DNA of 64,000 nucleotides from Sphingobacteriales bacterium 50-39. Lineage in GTDB: Bacteria; Bacteroidota; Bacteroidia; Chitinophagales; Chitinophagaceae. Numbering within the stretch: the stretch's first letter is position 1; each line of letters begins with the position of its first letter. Location of the stretch: positions 303,194 to 367,193 of the forward strand of contig MKTZ01000026.1 in assembly GCA_001898505.1 (NCBI GenBank), written 5' to 3'. The notes under the pieces were generated by a model. That model was not told where the DNA came from and did not search any database. It saw only the letters and a list, made by a program, of their open reading frames with translations. Positions 40,205-48,887 of this stretch are shown here, piece by piece. The position numbers were made by a program, and so were the translations under genes.

Positions 40205-42124
40205 ATGGATTATTTTAAGAACCTCGCCGACTTGTTGAAGATCGAGCAGGAGGATGACAGGCAGGCTTACCGGGAACTGACCGAGCGGTCTTCCGTTAAC
40301 GACAGGCGGGCAGCCGGGCTTTGCTGGTATCCTGTTGTCATAAAAGATACGGAGATAGGCCGTGGAGATTATCTCACCCTGGAGCTGGAGCGTACCAATC
40401 ATCAGGATATCCTCCACCAGTTCCGATTTGGTGCGGAAGCCGCCCTGTTCTCACAACACGATCCTGCCGGACACCGGGTAGAAGGCACTGTTTCCTTTCA
40501 AGGCGGTGACAGAATGAAGATCGCCCTTCGTATCGATGAGCTACCCGATTGGGTAAGGGATGGGAAGTTGGGGATAGATCTGCTCTTTGACGACAATAGC
40601 TATACGGAGATGTTCACCGCCCTCAGACTGGCGTCTACTGTAGATGAAAAGAATCCGGAGGGTCGGCTTACAAAGATACTACTGGGAGAAAAGCCTCCCA
40701 CCTTCCAGCCCCCGGGCCAGTGGATGGAGCAGCCTGGTAAAGACCATCGTCTTAATAAGTCTCAGCGGGCTGCCGTAGAGAAGATCCTTTCAGCAGGCGA
40801 GCTGGCCATTGTCCATGGTCCTCCCGGCACGGGCAAGACCACGACCTTGGTACAGGCAATCAAGGCCCTCGTCAGCCGGGAAGGAGGCCCCGTGCTTGCC
40901 GTAGCGCCCAGCAATACGGCAGTGGACCTGTTGAGCGAAAAGCTGTCGGACGAAGGGCTACAGGTATTACGCGTTGGGAATCCCGCCCGGGTCTCCGAAA
41001 GGCTGATGTCATTGACCCTGGACAGCCGGATGGCCGAACACGCAGCTATGAAAGAGATAAAGAAGATGAAAAAACAAGCTGCTGCCTACCGGGACATGGC
41101 CCATAAATACAAACGGAGTTTTGGGCGGGCGGAAAGAGAACAGCGCAAGGCCCTTTTCGATGAGGCGCGAAATATCATGAAGGAGGTGGAACGCACAGAG
41201 CAATACATCCTGGACGACTTGCTGGCCAAAGCACAGGTCATAACGGCTACCCTTGTAGGCTCGAATCATTACACCGTGCGCAACCTGTCCTATCACACCG
41301 TAGTGATCGACGAGGCCGGACAGGCCTTGGAGCCGGCCTGCTGGATACCCATTCTCAAAGCGCAAAAGCTGGTGCTGGCGGGCGATCATTGTCAGCTGCC
41401 TCCTACCATCAAGTCGGAAGAAGCCGCCCGGAAAGGCCTGGCCGTCACGCTGCTGGAAAAATGTGTGGCGCTTCATCCTGAGGCAGTAGTGCTCCTGGAA
41501 GAACAGTATCGTATGCATGAGACGATCATGGGTTATTCTTCAGCAGTATTTTATGAGCAGAGATTGAAGGCGCACACTTCGGTGGCAGATCACCGCCTGT
41601 TCCCAACAGACAGACCGATGCTATTTGTGGACACGGCTGGCTGCGGCTTTGAAGAAAAAACGGATGGGGTCAGCACCAGCAATCCTGAAGAGGCTGCTTT
41701 TCTCTTTAAACATCTGACGCAGTTCACCCATGAGCTGAGGGCCCAGGACCCTGCGGGAGATCTTCCCCGGACAGCCGTCATCTCTCCCTACCGGCAGCAG
41801 GTGGAGCTGTTGAAAGAGCAACTGCTGCATTCCCCTCTTCTGCAGCTATATGGGGATAAGCTATCCGTAAACACCATCGACAGCTTTCAGGGACAGGAAA
41901 GAGATATCGTCTACATCGGTATGACCCGAAGCAATCCGGAAAGTAAGATTGGCTTCCTGTCGGACATTCGTCGGATGAATGTGGCCATGACAAGGGCCCG
42001 GAAAAAACTGGTGATCGTTGGGGATAGCGCCACCCTGTCCCAATCCCCTTTTTATGCAGGGCTGATCCGGTATGCAGAGGAGCAGGGAGCTTATCAGAGC
42101 GCCTGGGAGCTTGTGGATAGTTAG
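40205..42124 (+). CDS. SF1 helicase of the UPF1/IGHMBP2 type
   Basis: A 639-residue helicase. It has an N-terminal beta domain (residues 1-180), Walker A GPPGTGKTTT (about 204-213), motif II VVIDEAGQALEP (about 363-374), motif III LAGDHCQLPPT, motif V QGQERDIVYIGMTRSN and motif VI VAMTRARKKL. An insertion with a coiled segment (EIKKMKKQAAAYRDMAHKYK) follows motif Ia, the 1B-stalk position of the family. Bacterial members unwind DNA or RNA; the role here is unknown. Convergent with a DoxX-like gene. Confidence 0.93.
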   Translation: MDYFKNLADLLKIEQEDDRQAYRELTERSSVNDRRAAGLCWYPVVIKDTEIGRGDYLTLELERTNHQDILHQFRFGAEAALFSQHDPAGHRVEGTVSFQGGDRMKIALRIDELPDWVRDGKLGIDLLFDDNSYTEMFTALRLASTVDEKNPEGRLTKILLGEKPPTFQPPGQWMEQPGKDHRLNKSQRAAVEKILSAGELAIVHGPPGTGKTTTLVQAIKALVSREGGPVLAVAPSNTAVDLLSEKLSDEGLQVLRVGNPARVSERLMSLTLDSRMAEHAAMKEIKKMKKQAAAYRDMAHKYKRSFGRAEREQRKALFDEARNIMKEVERTEQYILDDLLAKAQVITATLVGSNHYTVRNLSYHTVVIDEAGQALEPACWIPILKAQKLVLAGDHCQLPPTIKSEEAARKGLAVTLLEKCVALHPEAVVLLEEQYRMHETIMGYSSAVFYEQRLKAHTSVADHRLFPTDRPMLFVDTAGCGFEEKTDGVSTSNPEEAAFLFKHLTQFTHELRAQDPAGDLPRTAVISPYRQQVELLKEQLLHSPLLQLYGDKLSVNTIDSFQGQERDIVYIGMTRSNPESKIGFLSDIRRMNVAMTRARKKLVIVGDSATLSQSPFYAGLIRYAEEQGAYQSAWELVDS

Positions 42125-42131
42125 TACAGGG

Positions 42132-42581
42132 TTAGTACAGGATGAGAAAATAGACCCAGGCAATAAAGAAGAGCTGTAGCGGGACCCTGAACCAAAGATA
42201 TGCCGGTCCCCTTCCATCGGTAGTGGCTTTTTCGTAGTCGATATGGTGGAGCGCTGCGTATATATTGGCCGGGAGCATCACCATAAAGAACAGGATCAGC
42301 AGCAGGCCTGTGTTGGCAAACCAGGCATCGAGTAAAAGGCCGATGGCGGCCAATACTTCCACAACCCCTGTAAAATAGACCATCCCTTTTTTGAAGGGGA
42401 CAAAGGCTGGGAGCATCATTGCCATTCCCGTAGTAAAAACGAAGTGAGCGATGGCTGTGAACAGCAGCATGACGGCCATAGCGATCCTTGCTGACAGCCG
42501 GTAGTCCCACCAGCCATTCGACCAGCGAATTATCAGAAAGCATATCAGGAAGCTGCACAGCAGGACGATCAGTGGCTTCAT
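42132..42581 (-). CDS. DoxX-like membrane protein
   Basis: A 149-residue protein with four hydrophobic helices (LIVLLCSFLICFLII, AMAVMLLFTAIAHFVF, VEVLAAIGLLLDAWF and LILFFMVMLPANIYAA). AHFVFTTGMAMMLPAFVPFK and the TGVVEVLAAIGLL stretch are usual for DoxX-like proteins. Function unknown, perhaps thiol or oxidative stress related. Its stop is 8 bases from the convergent helicase stop, and it is divergent from a second DoxX-like gene. Confidence 0.85.
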   Translation of the reverse strand: MKPLIVLLCSFLICFLIIRWSNGWWDYRLSARIAMAVMLLFTAIAHFVFTTGMAMMLPAFVPFKKGMVYFTGVVEVLAAIGLLLDAWFANTGLLLILFFMVMLPANIYAALHHIDYEKATTDGRGPAYLWFRVPLQLFFIAWVYFLILY

Positions 42582-42628
42582 AAAGCGAATTTCGGGTCTT
42601 TTTTTGTAACTTTAGGGGGTTTAAAATT

Positions 42629-43399
42629 ATGTCCTCCCTTAGAGCCGAGCAAAAGATTCATTACACCCTGCGTATTGCCATAGCCATGTGCTTCATTGGG
42701 CATGGGGCATTCGGCATTATTACAAAAGAAATATGGACCCATTATTTTGCCGTATTTGGCATCGGGAGAGTGCAGGCCTACCGGCTCATGCCGTTGGTCG
42801 GCGTCGTGGATATCCTGCTGGGTATCCTTATGCTGATCCGCCCCATGCGGGCCATTGCCGGCTGGCTGGTGGTCTGGGGGTTGGTAACAGCCGCTCTGCG
42901 GCCATTATCGGGTGAGCCTTTTGCGGAAATGATCGAGCGCGCGGGTAATTTTGGGGCGCCCCTGGCCTTTCTACTGCTGTGCAGCGGCAAGGGGTGGTGG
43001 AAAAAGATCCGGCCGGAGGACTCTGGGCATCTGCACCAGGTGGCCATTTGCCTGCGGATAGCGGGTTTTCTGCTGCTGACGGGTCATGGCTGGCTCAACC
43101 TCATCGAAAAAAAGGGACTTATCGATCAATATACGGGACTTGGGTTTAGCCATCCGGAGAAAGTAGCGTTATGGGTCGGCCTTTTTGAGGTCACAGCTGC
43201 TGTCAGCATCCTCATCAAGCCATTGCGATCCCTGCTTTTCGTGCTCATTATTTGGAAAATGAGCACCGAATTGTTCTATCCGAGTCATGAAGTCTTCGAA
43301 TGGATAGAAAGAGGGGGTAGCTATGGGGTCCTGCTTGCGTTGTGGTTTGTCACGAAAGAACGCTCCACCCGGCAGACCTATATTTCCCTCGCGACATAA
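42629..43399 (+). CDS. Membrane protein made of two DoxX-like halves
   Basis: A 256-residue integral membrane protein with an internal duplication. RIAIAMCFIGHGAFGI (16-31) matches RIAGFLLLTGHGWLNL in the second half; MPLVGVVDILLGILMLIRPM matches LWVGLFEVTAAVSILIKPL; MIERAGNFGAPLAFLLL matches WIERGGSYGVLLALWFV. Each half has four helices. Function unknown. Its last 22 bases overlap the 3' end of the sigma-like gene on the other strand. Confidence 0.8.
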   Translation: MSSLRAEQKIHYTLRIAIAMCFIGHGAFGIITKEIWTHYFAVFGIGRVQAYRLMPLVGVVDILLGILMLIRPMRAIAGWLVVWGLVTAALRPLSGEPFAEMIERAGNFGAPLAFLLLCSGKGWWKKIRPEDSGHLHQVAICLRIAGFLLLTGHGWLNLIEKKGLIDQYTGLGFSHPEKVALWVGLFEVTAAVSILIKPLRSLLFVLIIWKMSTELFYPSHEVFEWIERGGSYGVLLALWFVTKERSTRQTYISLAT

Positions 43400-43722
43400 T
43401 CTCTTATCTCCCGCAAAATATCTTCCGGCAGAGATGGATCCATATATCTTTCCGGCTTGTAAGAACCTGCTTCAGGCATCCGTTGCAGATGCTTTAGATA
43501 AGCAAGGGCGTTGTTCCGGATGGCATTATATAAAAAGGCCCTGTTATTGACATCTCCTATCAGATCTGTCCGCTTCGTCCACAGGATGGCAAGCGCCTCT
43601 ATGGTCAGGTTCTGTGCGGAGACCTTATCATGCACCAGTGATTGGGAAAAAGAATAAAAAAAAGGGTAATATCGAAAAAAAAGATCTCTGAATGCCGCGG
43701 GTGAGCCTTCCTGATCAGTCAT
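43378..43722 (-). CDS. ECF sigma factor region 2 only, lacking region 4
   Basis: From the ATG at 43720-43722 the 114-residue protein reads FRDLFFRYYPFFYSFSQSLV, then ALAILWTKRTDLIGDVNNRA and NAIRNNALAYLKHLQ, which is sigma-70 region 2. It ends ILREIRDYVAREI and a stop, exactly where the linker to region 4 would start. Without region 4 it cannot bind the -35 element normally. It is either a truncated gene or a sigma-2-only regulator. The last 22 bases overlap the 42629 gene on the opposite strand, which may fix the truncation point. A frame upstream to 43818 overlaps the next gene and is unlikely. Confidence 0.7.
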   Translation of the reverse strand: MTDQEGSPAAFRDLFFRYYPFFYSFSQSLVHDKVSAQNLTIEALAILWTKRTDLIGDVNNRAFLYNAIRNNALAYLKHLQRMPEAGSYKPERYMDPSLPEDILREIRDYVAREI

Positions 43723-43742
43723 GACAAAGGGATTAAATTGGG

Positions 43743-44123
43743 TCAATTTAATAAATGGTTGTCCCAATTGCCATCGGGCAGACCATCTTTCTGACTGTTG
43801 GACCAAGGCAAATAACACGAAGAATAATATTGTTCTATGGCGGCGCCAATAGCTTCTGTCAGCCCTGTGGATTCTTTTTCGATGTCTGACCAGATGTCTT
43901 TTTTATTATATACGAGCGCCATGGGCTCTTCATCGCCGTCGGGGAAATTTACAAGGAATATTACTATCGTATTGACGACTATCGGCTGGACAACCACCCA
44001 GTTCCACAAATTGCTGAACCGGTACTCTACTTCGAAGCTACTTTCAAATGGCAGGGACTCCTGGATGGAAGAGGCATACGGAATATTCCTTAACCTGTTG
44101 AGTCTTAATCTAAAACCAGACAT
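43743..44123 (-). CDS. Unrecognised 126-residue protein
   Basis: No family recognised. The centre is hydrophobic with beta character (WNWVVVQPIVVNTIVIFLVN), possibly a buried strand pair rather than a membrane helix. The C-terminal half is acidic with SCYLPWSNSQKDGLPDG. It lies 20 bases upstream of the sigma-like gene on the same strand, so both may be one unit. Possibly a partner of the sigma-like protein; this is guesswork. Confidence 0.5.
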   Translation of the reverse strand: MSGFRLRLNRLRNIPYASSIQESLPFESSFEVEYRFSNLWNWVVVQPIVVNTIVIFLVNFPDGDEEPMALVYNKKDIWSDIEKESTGLTEAIGAAIEQYYSSCYLPWSNSQKDGLPDGNWDNHLLN

Positions 44124-44299
44124 AGTAAAAATTTAAATGATTACGATATTGGTCTAAACATTACGGGTATCCTTGTGCGTAATGGTCTCGGGGGAAGCAC
44201 CGGATATTGAAGGACACAGGTTGTTGGCATTAGGACACTTGATCTGAAGAGATCGTCGATATGGATAAGCAAATATTGATAGCTTTAAGGTAACGAAAA

Positions 44300-44315
44300 G
44301 TAGAATTAATTCTAC
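44300..44315. promoter_or_regulatory. 16-bp perfect palindrome before the response-regulator gene
   Basis: GTAGAATTAATTCTAC is a perfect palindrome 85 bases upstream of the 44400 start, in a 276-base gap with no gene. It is a good operator candidate for the NarL-type regulator or another dimeric factor. A T-rich tract follows about 11 bases later, so an attenuator cannot be excluded. Confidence 0.45.
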
Positions 44316-44399
44316 AAGCTGTTCTTTTTTATTACTGAATTTAGTACGATCTTCTCCTTTACGGGGAAACCCTTATCAGGATATTTTTCAAAGCAGATT

Positions 44400-45011
44400 A
44401 TGCAACCACAGATATTATTGGCGGACGACCATAGTATGATCCGGAAGGGTTTAAAATTGCTCCTGCAATTGCATTTTGGGTTCACAGACGTCAGCGAGGT
44501 AGTAAGCTGTAATGAGCTGATGAAGGAATTGGCCAAGAAAAGATACACCCATCTGATACTGGACATTATTTTGTCGGATGGCAGCACATTGGAGATACTG
44601 CCCAATATTCGCAAGGTATATCCTGAGCTGCGGGTGATGGTATTTTCCATGCAGCCGGCAGAGGTATATGGAAAGGCTCTCAAGCAATACGGTATCGACC
44701 ATTATCTCCCCAAGACAACACCGGAAGAGGAAACGATACGCCTCCTGCAACGCTTCCTCCAGAATGAGCAGCCCGTCCGGGAGCATTCCGCTCAGCGATA
44801 TCCCAACAACCCCTTCTCGGCCCTGGCGCCCCGCGAGCTGGAGATCCTTCACTATGTATTAAAGGGGTTGGGTACAAAAGAAATAGCAGAAACCCTGAAT
44901 GTAAGAATGAACACTGTCTCGACGGTAAAGAACCGGATATTCGAAAAGACACATACAGCCAATCTAAAAGAGCTCATCGAATTAGCCACTTTATATAACG
45001 TAAATTATTAA
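44400..45011 (+). CDS. NarL/FixJ-type response regulator
   Basis: A 203-residue regulator: receiver with acidic pair D9-D10, phosphorylation site D55 (LILDIILSDG), Thr/Ser (VFSMQP) and Lys (YLPKTTP) in order, then a LuxR-type HTH (LAPRELEILHYVLKGLGTKEIAETL and MNTVSTVKNRIFEK). It starts 15 bases before the end-to-start gap to a large sensor kinase gene, which is its likely partner. The output helix is complete, so it should bind DNA as a dimer. Confidence 0.95.
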   Translation: MQPQILLADDHSMIRKGLKLLLQLHFGFTDVSEVVSCNELMKELAKKRYTHLILDIILSDGSTLEILPNIRKVYPELRVMVFSMQPAEVYGKALKQYGIDHYLPKTTPEEETIRLLQRFLQNEQPVREHSAQRYPNNPFSALAPRELEILHYVLKGLGTKEIAETLNVRMNTVSTVKNRIFEKTHTANLKELIELATLYNVNY

Positions 45012-45026
45012 GCCGTATCTTGGGGC

Positions 45027-48000
45027 ATGACATTGCGCAGCCTCTTAATTTTCTTCTTTTTAGGGAAATGCCTGACCGGGCTGCCCCAGGACGGCTACCG
45101 GATCGAGCGTTTTACCACCGACAACGGGTTGCCCTCCAATGGCGTCAAGGGGCTGCAATGGGATGAGACCACCCGCTTTCTTTGGGTGGCCACCGAGGCA
45201 GGGGTCACCCGCTACAATGGGATGGATTTCTTTACCTTTTCTAAAGCCAATACTCCCGAGATCATTTCCGAGCGGATGCTGTTCCTCTTTAAGAATCAGG
45301 CGGGCCGGATCTATACGTCTGACGAGACGGGTAATATCTTTTTTGTCATGCAAAACCGTCTGCAATACCTCGGTCAGGTGAAGCTGGATGCCCGTCCTTC
45401 CGCTTTCAAGCTCGTCGGACTTGCTGCATCAGGAAAGATGTTCCGTCAGTCGGCCGACCAGCCCCCCTCCCACTTCGGATTCAACTTTTTGGATGAGACG
45501 ATGATCCCTGTGAATGAAGACCGTATTATTTTGTATCATAAGGATACCATCTATGACTATCGGGCCGGCAGGCTGGAACCCATTCCCATGACATCTCTGG
45601 AACCCGGCTCCAGGGTCTTTTACCTGAATGATCGTCTTTTTGTATTTACCCCCCGACGAAAGATATATCAATTGAGTACAGACAACTTTACCCGGCAGCC
45701 GGTAAAATGGGGTCTGAAGGAAGAAGGACAGCTATTCTGGACCAGCAGCATGAAGCATCCCATCCTGATAGCAGGACATAAGGCATGGCTGCTGTCCTAC
45801 GTCAGCGGGCAGCTGACAGGGCGGCTTATCTGCGATGTGGTGCCTGTGGATGCACTTCTGGCTTTTGCCGAATACGACGAAAAGGATGACATCCTGTTCC
45901 TGGGGACAAACTCCAAAGGGATCATCATAGTGCAGAAGAATAAAGTACGCCCCTTAAAAATAAGCCACCCCTCCTCCGACGGAGTTACTTCCACCTATAG
46001 TCAGCTGGCCTTGCCCCGCGGGGCCATCCTTACCAGCCATGGCGATATGCTGGGGAGCGCCCCACCCCCGCCCGGCATGCCCCCCATACGCACCCCTTTC
46101 AACAATTTTATTTATAAGGATGGGGACAGCGCGCTATGGTACAGCTATGGGGATGATAGTATTTTGTCCTACAGGTATCACAGCCGGAAGACCTATATGA
46201 TCCGTTCAGGCAAAGGCTCTATTACGAATGGTTTTATTCGAATAGACAGCAGCATCTATTTTGCCAATGCGGTCGGAATAGGCGTGGTGGAACGGGAATA
46301 CGTCAGCTATCTCTACCGGTGGCCCCAAAGAGATATCAACAGCAACGTGCCTTTTGCCATGGTAGAGCTTAGTCCCGGCGTGCTGGCCATCGGATGCTGC
46401 AATGGACTCTTCTCCTTCGACCTGCACAGCCTTCGCCTGGATACCCTGTTCCGTTCCCCCGGCACCTGTGTCCGCGCACTCTGGCAGCACGACGGCTATC
46501 TCTTTATCGGCACCCATGGAAAAGGCATTTATATGTGGAAGGACGGGGTCCTGAAACCTATTCCCATAGATAAAAGCGGCTACCTTCAATATGCGCATTG
46601 TTTTATACCCGACAAACTGGGGTTCTGCTGGATCAGCTGCAATAAGGGACTGTTCAGGGCAAGGCCGTCGGAAATGATAAATGCCTTTGAAAAAGGCGAT
46701 TCCATACTGTATTATCATTATTATGGAAAGAATGACGGCATGGATATCACCGAGCTCAACGGGGGATGTACCCCCTGCGCGCTGATGTTGAATGATACCA
46801 CCGTGTCCTTCCCGTCCATGGATGGCCTTATCTGGGTGAATCCCACCCGCCCCCTGACCCAGTTGCCGGAAGGGTCCATTTATATCGATGACTTTACGGC
46901 AGATGGTAAAAAGATGAACATGACCTCCCTGCTGAGACCCAATCTGCCATCTAATACCAGGGAGCTTACCTTTTCGTTGGGTTTCCCAGCCTGGGTCAAC
47001 AAGGAGAACATTTACATCCAATATAAATTGGAGCCCTATTTGAAAGACTGGCAATTGTTGGACATACAGCATAACCCCAGCCTGCGCTTCAGCAATCTTC
47101 CTCCTGGCGACTATGTGCTGCAGGTAAGGAAGATCAATGGCTTTGGAAAGGACAATTACGCCATGGCAGAGTCTTCCTTTAGTATAGAATCGCGCTGGTA
47201 CCAGCAACTATGGGTATGGATACTTTGTCTCTGCTGCCTTACGGGTCTGATAGCCTCGATCGTGCGTATGCGTACCCGTCAGTTCAAGATAAGACAATAC
47301 CGGCTGGAGCTGCAGATCGCTGCCAAGACAAAAGAACTGAAACAAAAGAATGAGGAACTGGAAAGAACAGACCTCATCAAGACTCGCCTGATATCCATCA
47401 TCAGTCACGACCTGGTAACGCCATTGAAGTTCCTGCACCTGGCCGGCAAAAGCCTTATCGAGAAGAAAAGCGAGCTGCCGGAGGAGCTGCAGAGGGAAAC
47501 CATTACAGAGATCATGAACACTTCAAAGGAGCTGGAACTTCTTTCCACCAATATCCTCAACTGGATCAAATACAGGAATGAGGACAGGAGGCTGGTAAAA
47601 GAAAACTTCAATCTTCATTTGCTGGTCCGTCAGCTGTTCGGGCTATTTAATTCCATGGCCAAGCAAAAACAGATACGTCTGATCAACCAGGTGGACGAAC
47701 ATCTGTCGTTATATCAGTTCATCGAACCCGTAAAGATCGTATTGTACAATCTTGTGCTCAACGGGATCAACTTCACATCCGAGGGACATATCGTGGTCAG
47801 CAGCGAACCAGCCCCTGAAGGGATAGCCCTTATTATCGAGGACACCGGGGTCGGTATGACGCAGGAACAGATCAACAACATCATGGCCGACCACTTTATC
47901 ATTTCTTCCGCCAATGTCGACAGACGCAAGGGCAACGGCCTGGGCTATCTTATCATCAAAGACCTGTTGAAAATCATCCGGGGAACGCTTCTTATACGGA

Positions 48001-48092
48001 GCGAGAAAGGGAAGGGTACGAGGGTGAAGATCCTGCTCAGCGGCAGTACAGCTCTTCCAGATTTGACCCACCTGTTCGAGTCAGGGGTCTAA
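45027..48092 (+). CDS. Large sensor histidine kinase with periplasmic Reg_prop propeller
   Basis: A 1021-residue protein. A signal or first helix (LLIFFFLGKCLTG) is followed by two-component propeller repeats (GLPSNGVKGLQWDETTRFLW at the first) to about residue 600, a Y_Y_Y-type beta domain (SNLPPGDYVLQVRK, about 690), one transmembrane helix (VWILCLCCLTGLIASIV, about 730), a coiled linker, HisKA with phospho-acceptor H near 794 (SIISHDLVTPLKFL) and HATPase_c (NGINF N-box, DTGVG). No receiver or AraC domain is fused, so it is not a classical hybrid SusR. It pairs with the 44400 regulator (15-base gap). Its ligand is unknown. The 3' end overlaps the converging 48037 gene by 56 bases. Confidence 0.93.
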   Translation: MTLRSLLIFFFLGKCLTGLPQDGYRIERFTTDNGLPSNGVKGLQWDETTRFLWVATEAGVTRYNGMDFFTFSKANTPEIISERMLFLFKNQAGRIYTSDETGNIFFVMQNRLQYLGQVKLDARPSAFKLVGLAASGKMFRQSADQPPSHFGFNFLDETMIPVNEDRIILYHKDTIYDYRAGRLEPIPMTSLEPGSRVFYLNDRLFVFTPRRKIYQLSTDNFTRQPVKWGLKEEGQLFWTSSMKHPILIAGHKAWLLSYVSGQLTGRLICDVVPVDALLAFAEYDEKDDILFLGTNSKGIIIVQKNKVRPLKISHPSSDGVTSTYSQLALPRGAILTSHGDMLGSAPPPPGMPPIRTPFNNFIYKDGDSALWYSYGDDSILSYRYHSRKTYMIRSGKGSITNGFIRIDSSIYFANAVGIGVVEREYVSYLYRWPQRDINSNVPFAMVELSPGVLAIGCCNGLFSFDLHSLRLDTLFRSPGTCVRALWQHDGYLFIGTHGKGIYMWKDGVLKPIPIDKSGYLQYAHCFIPDKLGFCWISCNKGLFRARPSEMINAFEKGDSILYYHYYGKNDGMDITELNGGCTPCALMLNDTTVSFPSMDGLIWVNPTRPLTQLPEGSIYIDDFTADGKKMNMTSLLRPNLPSNTRELTFSLGFPAWVNKENIYIQYKLEPYLKDWQLLDIQHNPSLRFSNLPPGDYVLQVRKINGFGKDNYAMAESSFSIESRWYQQLWVWILCLCCLTGLIASIVRMRTRQFKIRQYRLELQIAAKTKELKQKNEELERTDLIKTRLISIISHDLVTPLKFLHLAGKSLIEKKSELPEELQRETITEIMNTSKELELLSTNILNWIKYRNEDRRLVKENFNLHLLVRQLFGLFNSMAKQKQIRLINQVDEHLSLYQFIEPVKIVLYNLVLNGINFTSEGHIVVSSEPAPEGIALIIEDTGVGMTQEQINNIMADHFIISSANVDRRKGNGLGYLIIKDLLKIIRGTLLIRSEKGKGTRVKILLSGSTALPDLTHLFESGV

Positions 48093-48636
48093 AGCCGGCA
48101 GCCCGGCAATATTGTTTCTCGGATGGGCGAAATATATCAAGGGCCGTGATCAGCCTCCTCACTTCCGGAAACTCCAGAAAAAGGTCAGTACAGCTCTGCC
48201 ATATGGCATATGCATATACATCGGGTGGGCAGCTATTGATGACAGGCAGACGCTCCAGGCTCAACTTATAGTCCCCCGGCAGGGCCGAATAGAAATGTCC
48301 CAGGATATGCTGCTGCATACGATGGACAACGACCAAAAATGCCGGCTGACCATCGACCATTCCCAAAAAGGACTGTCCGAAGTCCGATAAGGCCAGCATG
48401 CTCAATTCATCCTTTTTTGTTTTAAAAAGCGTCTCTGCAATTTCTACTCTCTCCGGCAGTTCGAGGACAGCCAGCTCGCGAAGCAAAGGCTCATCGATGG
48501 GAAGGGACAAAGGCCTCAGAGATATCGTTATACACTCTTCGAAAAAGCGCTTTTTCCAAAACACTTCATATACATCGGCCGGGTTGAGGGGTTGACAAAG
48601 GCTTCCCGAATAGCACTTTTTACCATCGTGGATCAT
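48037..48636 (-). CDS. Unrecognised 199-residue protein, GNAT-like C-terminus
   Basis: The C-terminal segment FRPSEKQYCRAAGFRPLTRT resembles the last strand-helix-strand of GNAT acetyltransferases, but the acetyl-CoA loop is not clear. The N-terminal half has PLLRELAVLELPERVEIAETLF, a helical region. So the acetyltransferase link is weak. Its 3' end overlaps the sensor kinase gene by 56 bases on the other strand; the frame stays open through the overlap, so both may be real. Confidence 0.45.
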   Translation of the reverse strand: MIHDGKKCYSGSLCQPLNPADVYEVFWKKRFFEECITISLRPLSLPIDEPLLRELAVLELPERVEIAETLFKTKKDELSMLALSDFGQSFLGMVDGQPAFLVVVHRMQQHILGHFYSALPGDYKLSLERLPVINSCPPDVYAYAIWQSCTDLFLEFPEVRRLITALDIFRPSEKQYCRAAGFRPLTRTGGSNLEELYCR

Positions 48637-48836
48637 AAGAAGGTTTACGCTGTTGAAATTAATTTATATCACTAATACACGGACGTAAATTCTTTTGAAC
48701 CACTTATTCAATATTAGATGAATACTCTTACGAAAAGAAGGTCCGTCCTCAACAAAAGGACAATGAGTTCCTTTTTAAGGGACAACAGCGGAGCGGGAAT
48801 TCATGGCGAACAACCAGAACTGATCAGGCCGAAAAC

Positions 48837-48862
48837 AAAAAAGGCCGGTCTAAAGACCAGCC
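48837..48862 (-). terminator. Intrinsic terminator of the L,D-transpeptidase gene
   Basis: On the minus strand GGCTGGTC-TTTA-GACCGGCC (48862-48843, one G-U pair) is followed by a run of T (48842-48837). It lies 26 bases after the 48888 stop. Confidence 0.75.
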
Positions 48863-48887
48863 CTCGGGTTGCATTAGGGGGTAGGGG

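Noticed and set aside
46206..47207. Minus-strand 333-codon frame
   Set aside because: Antisense shadow of the sensor kinase gene.
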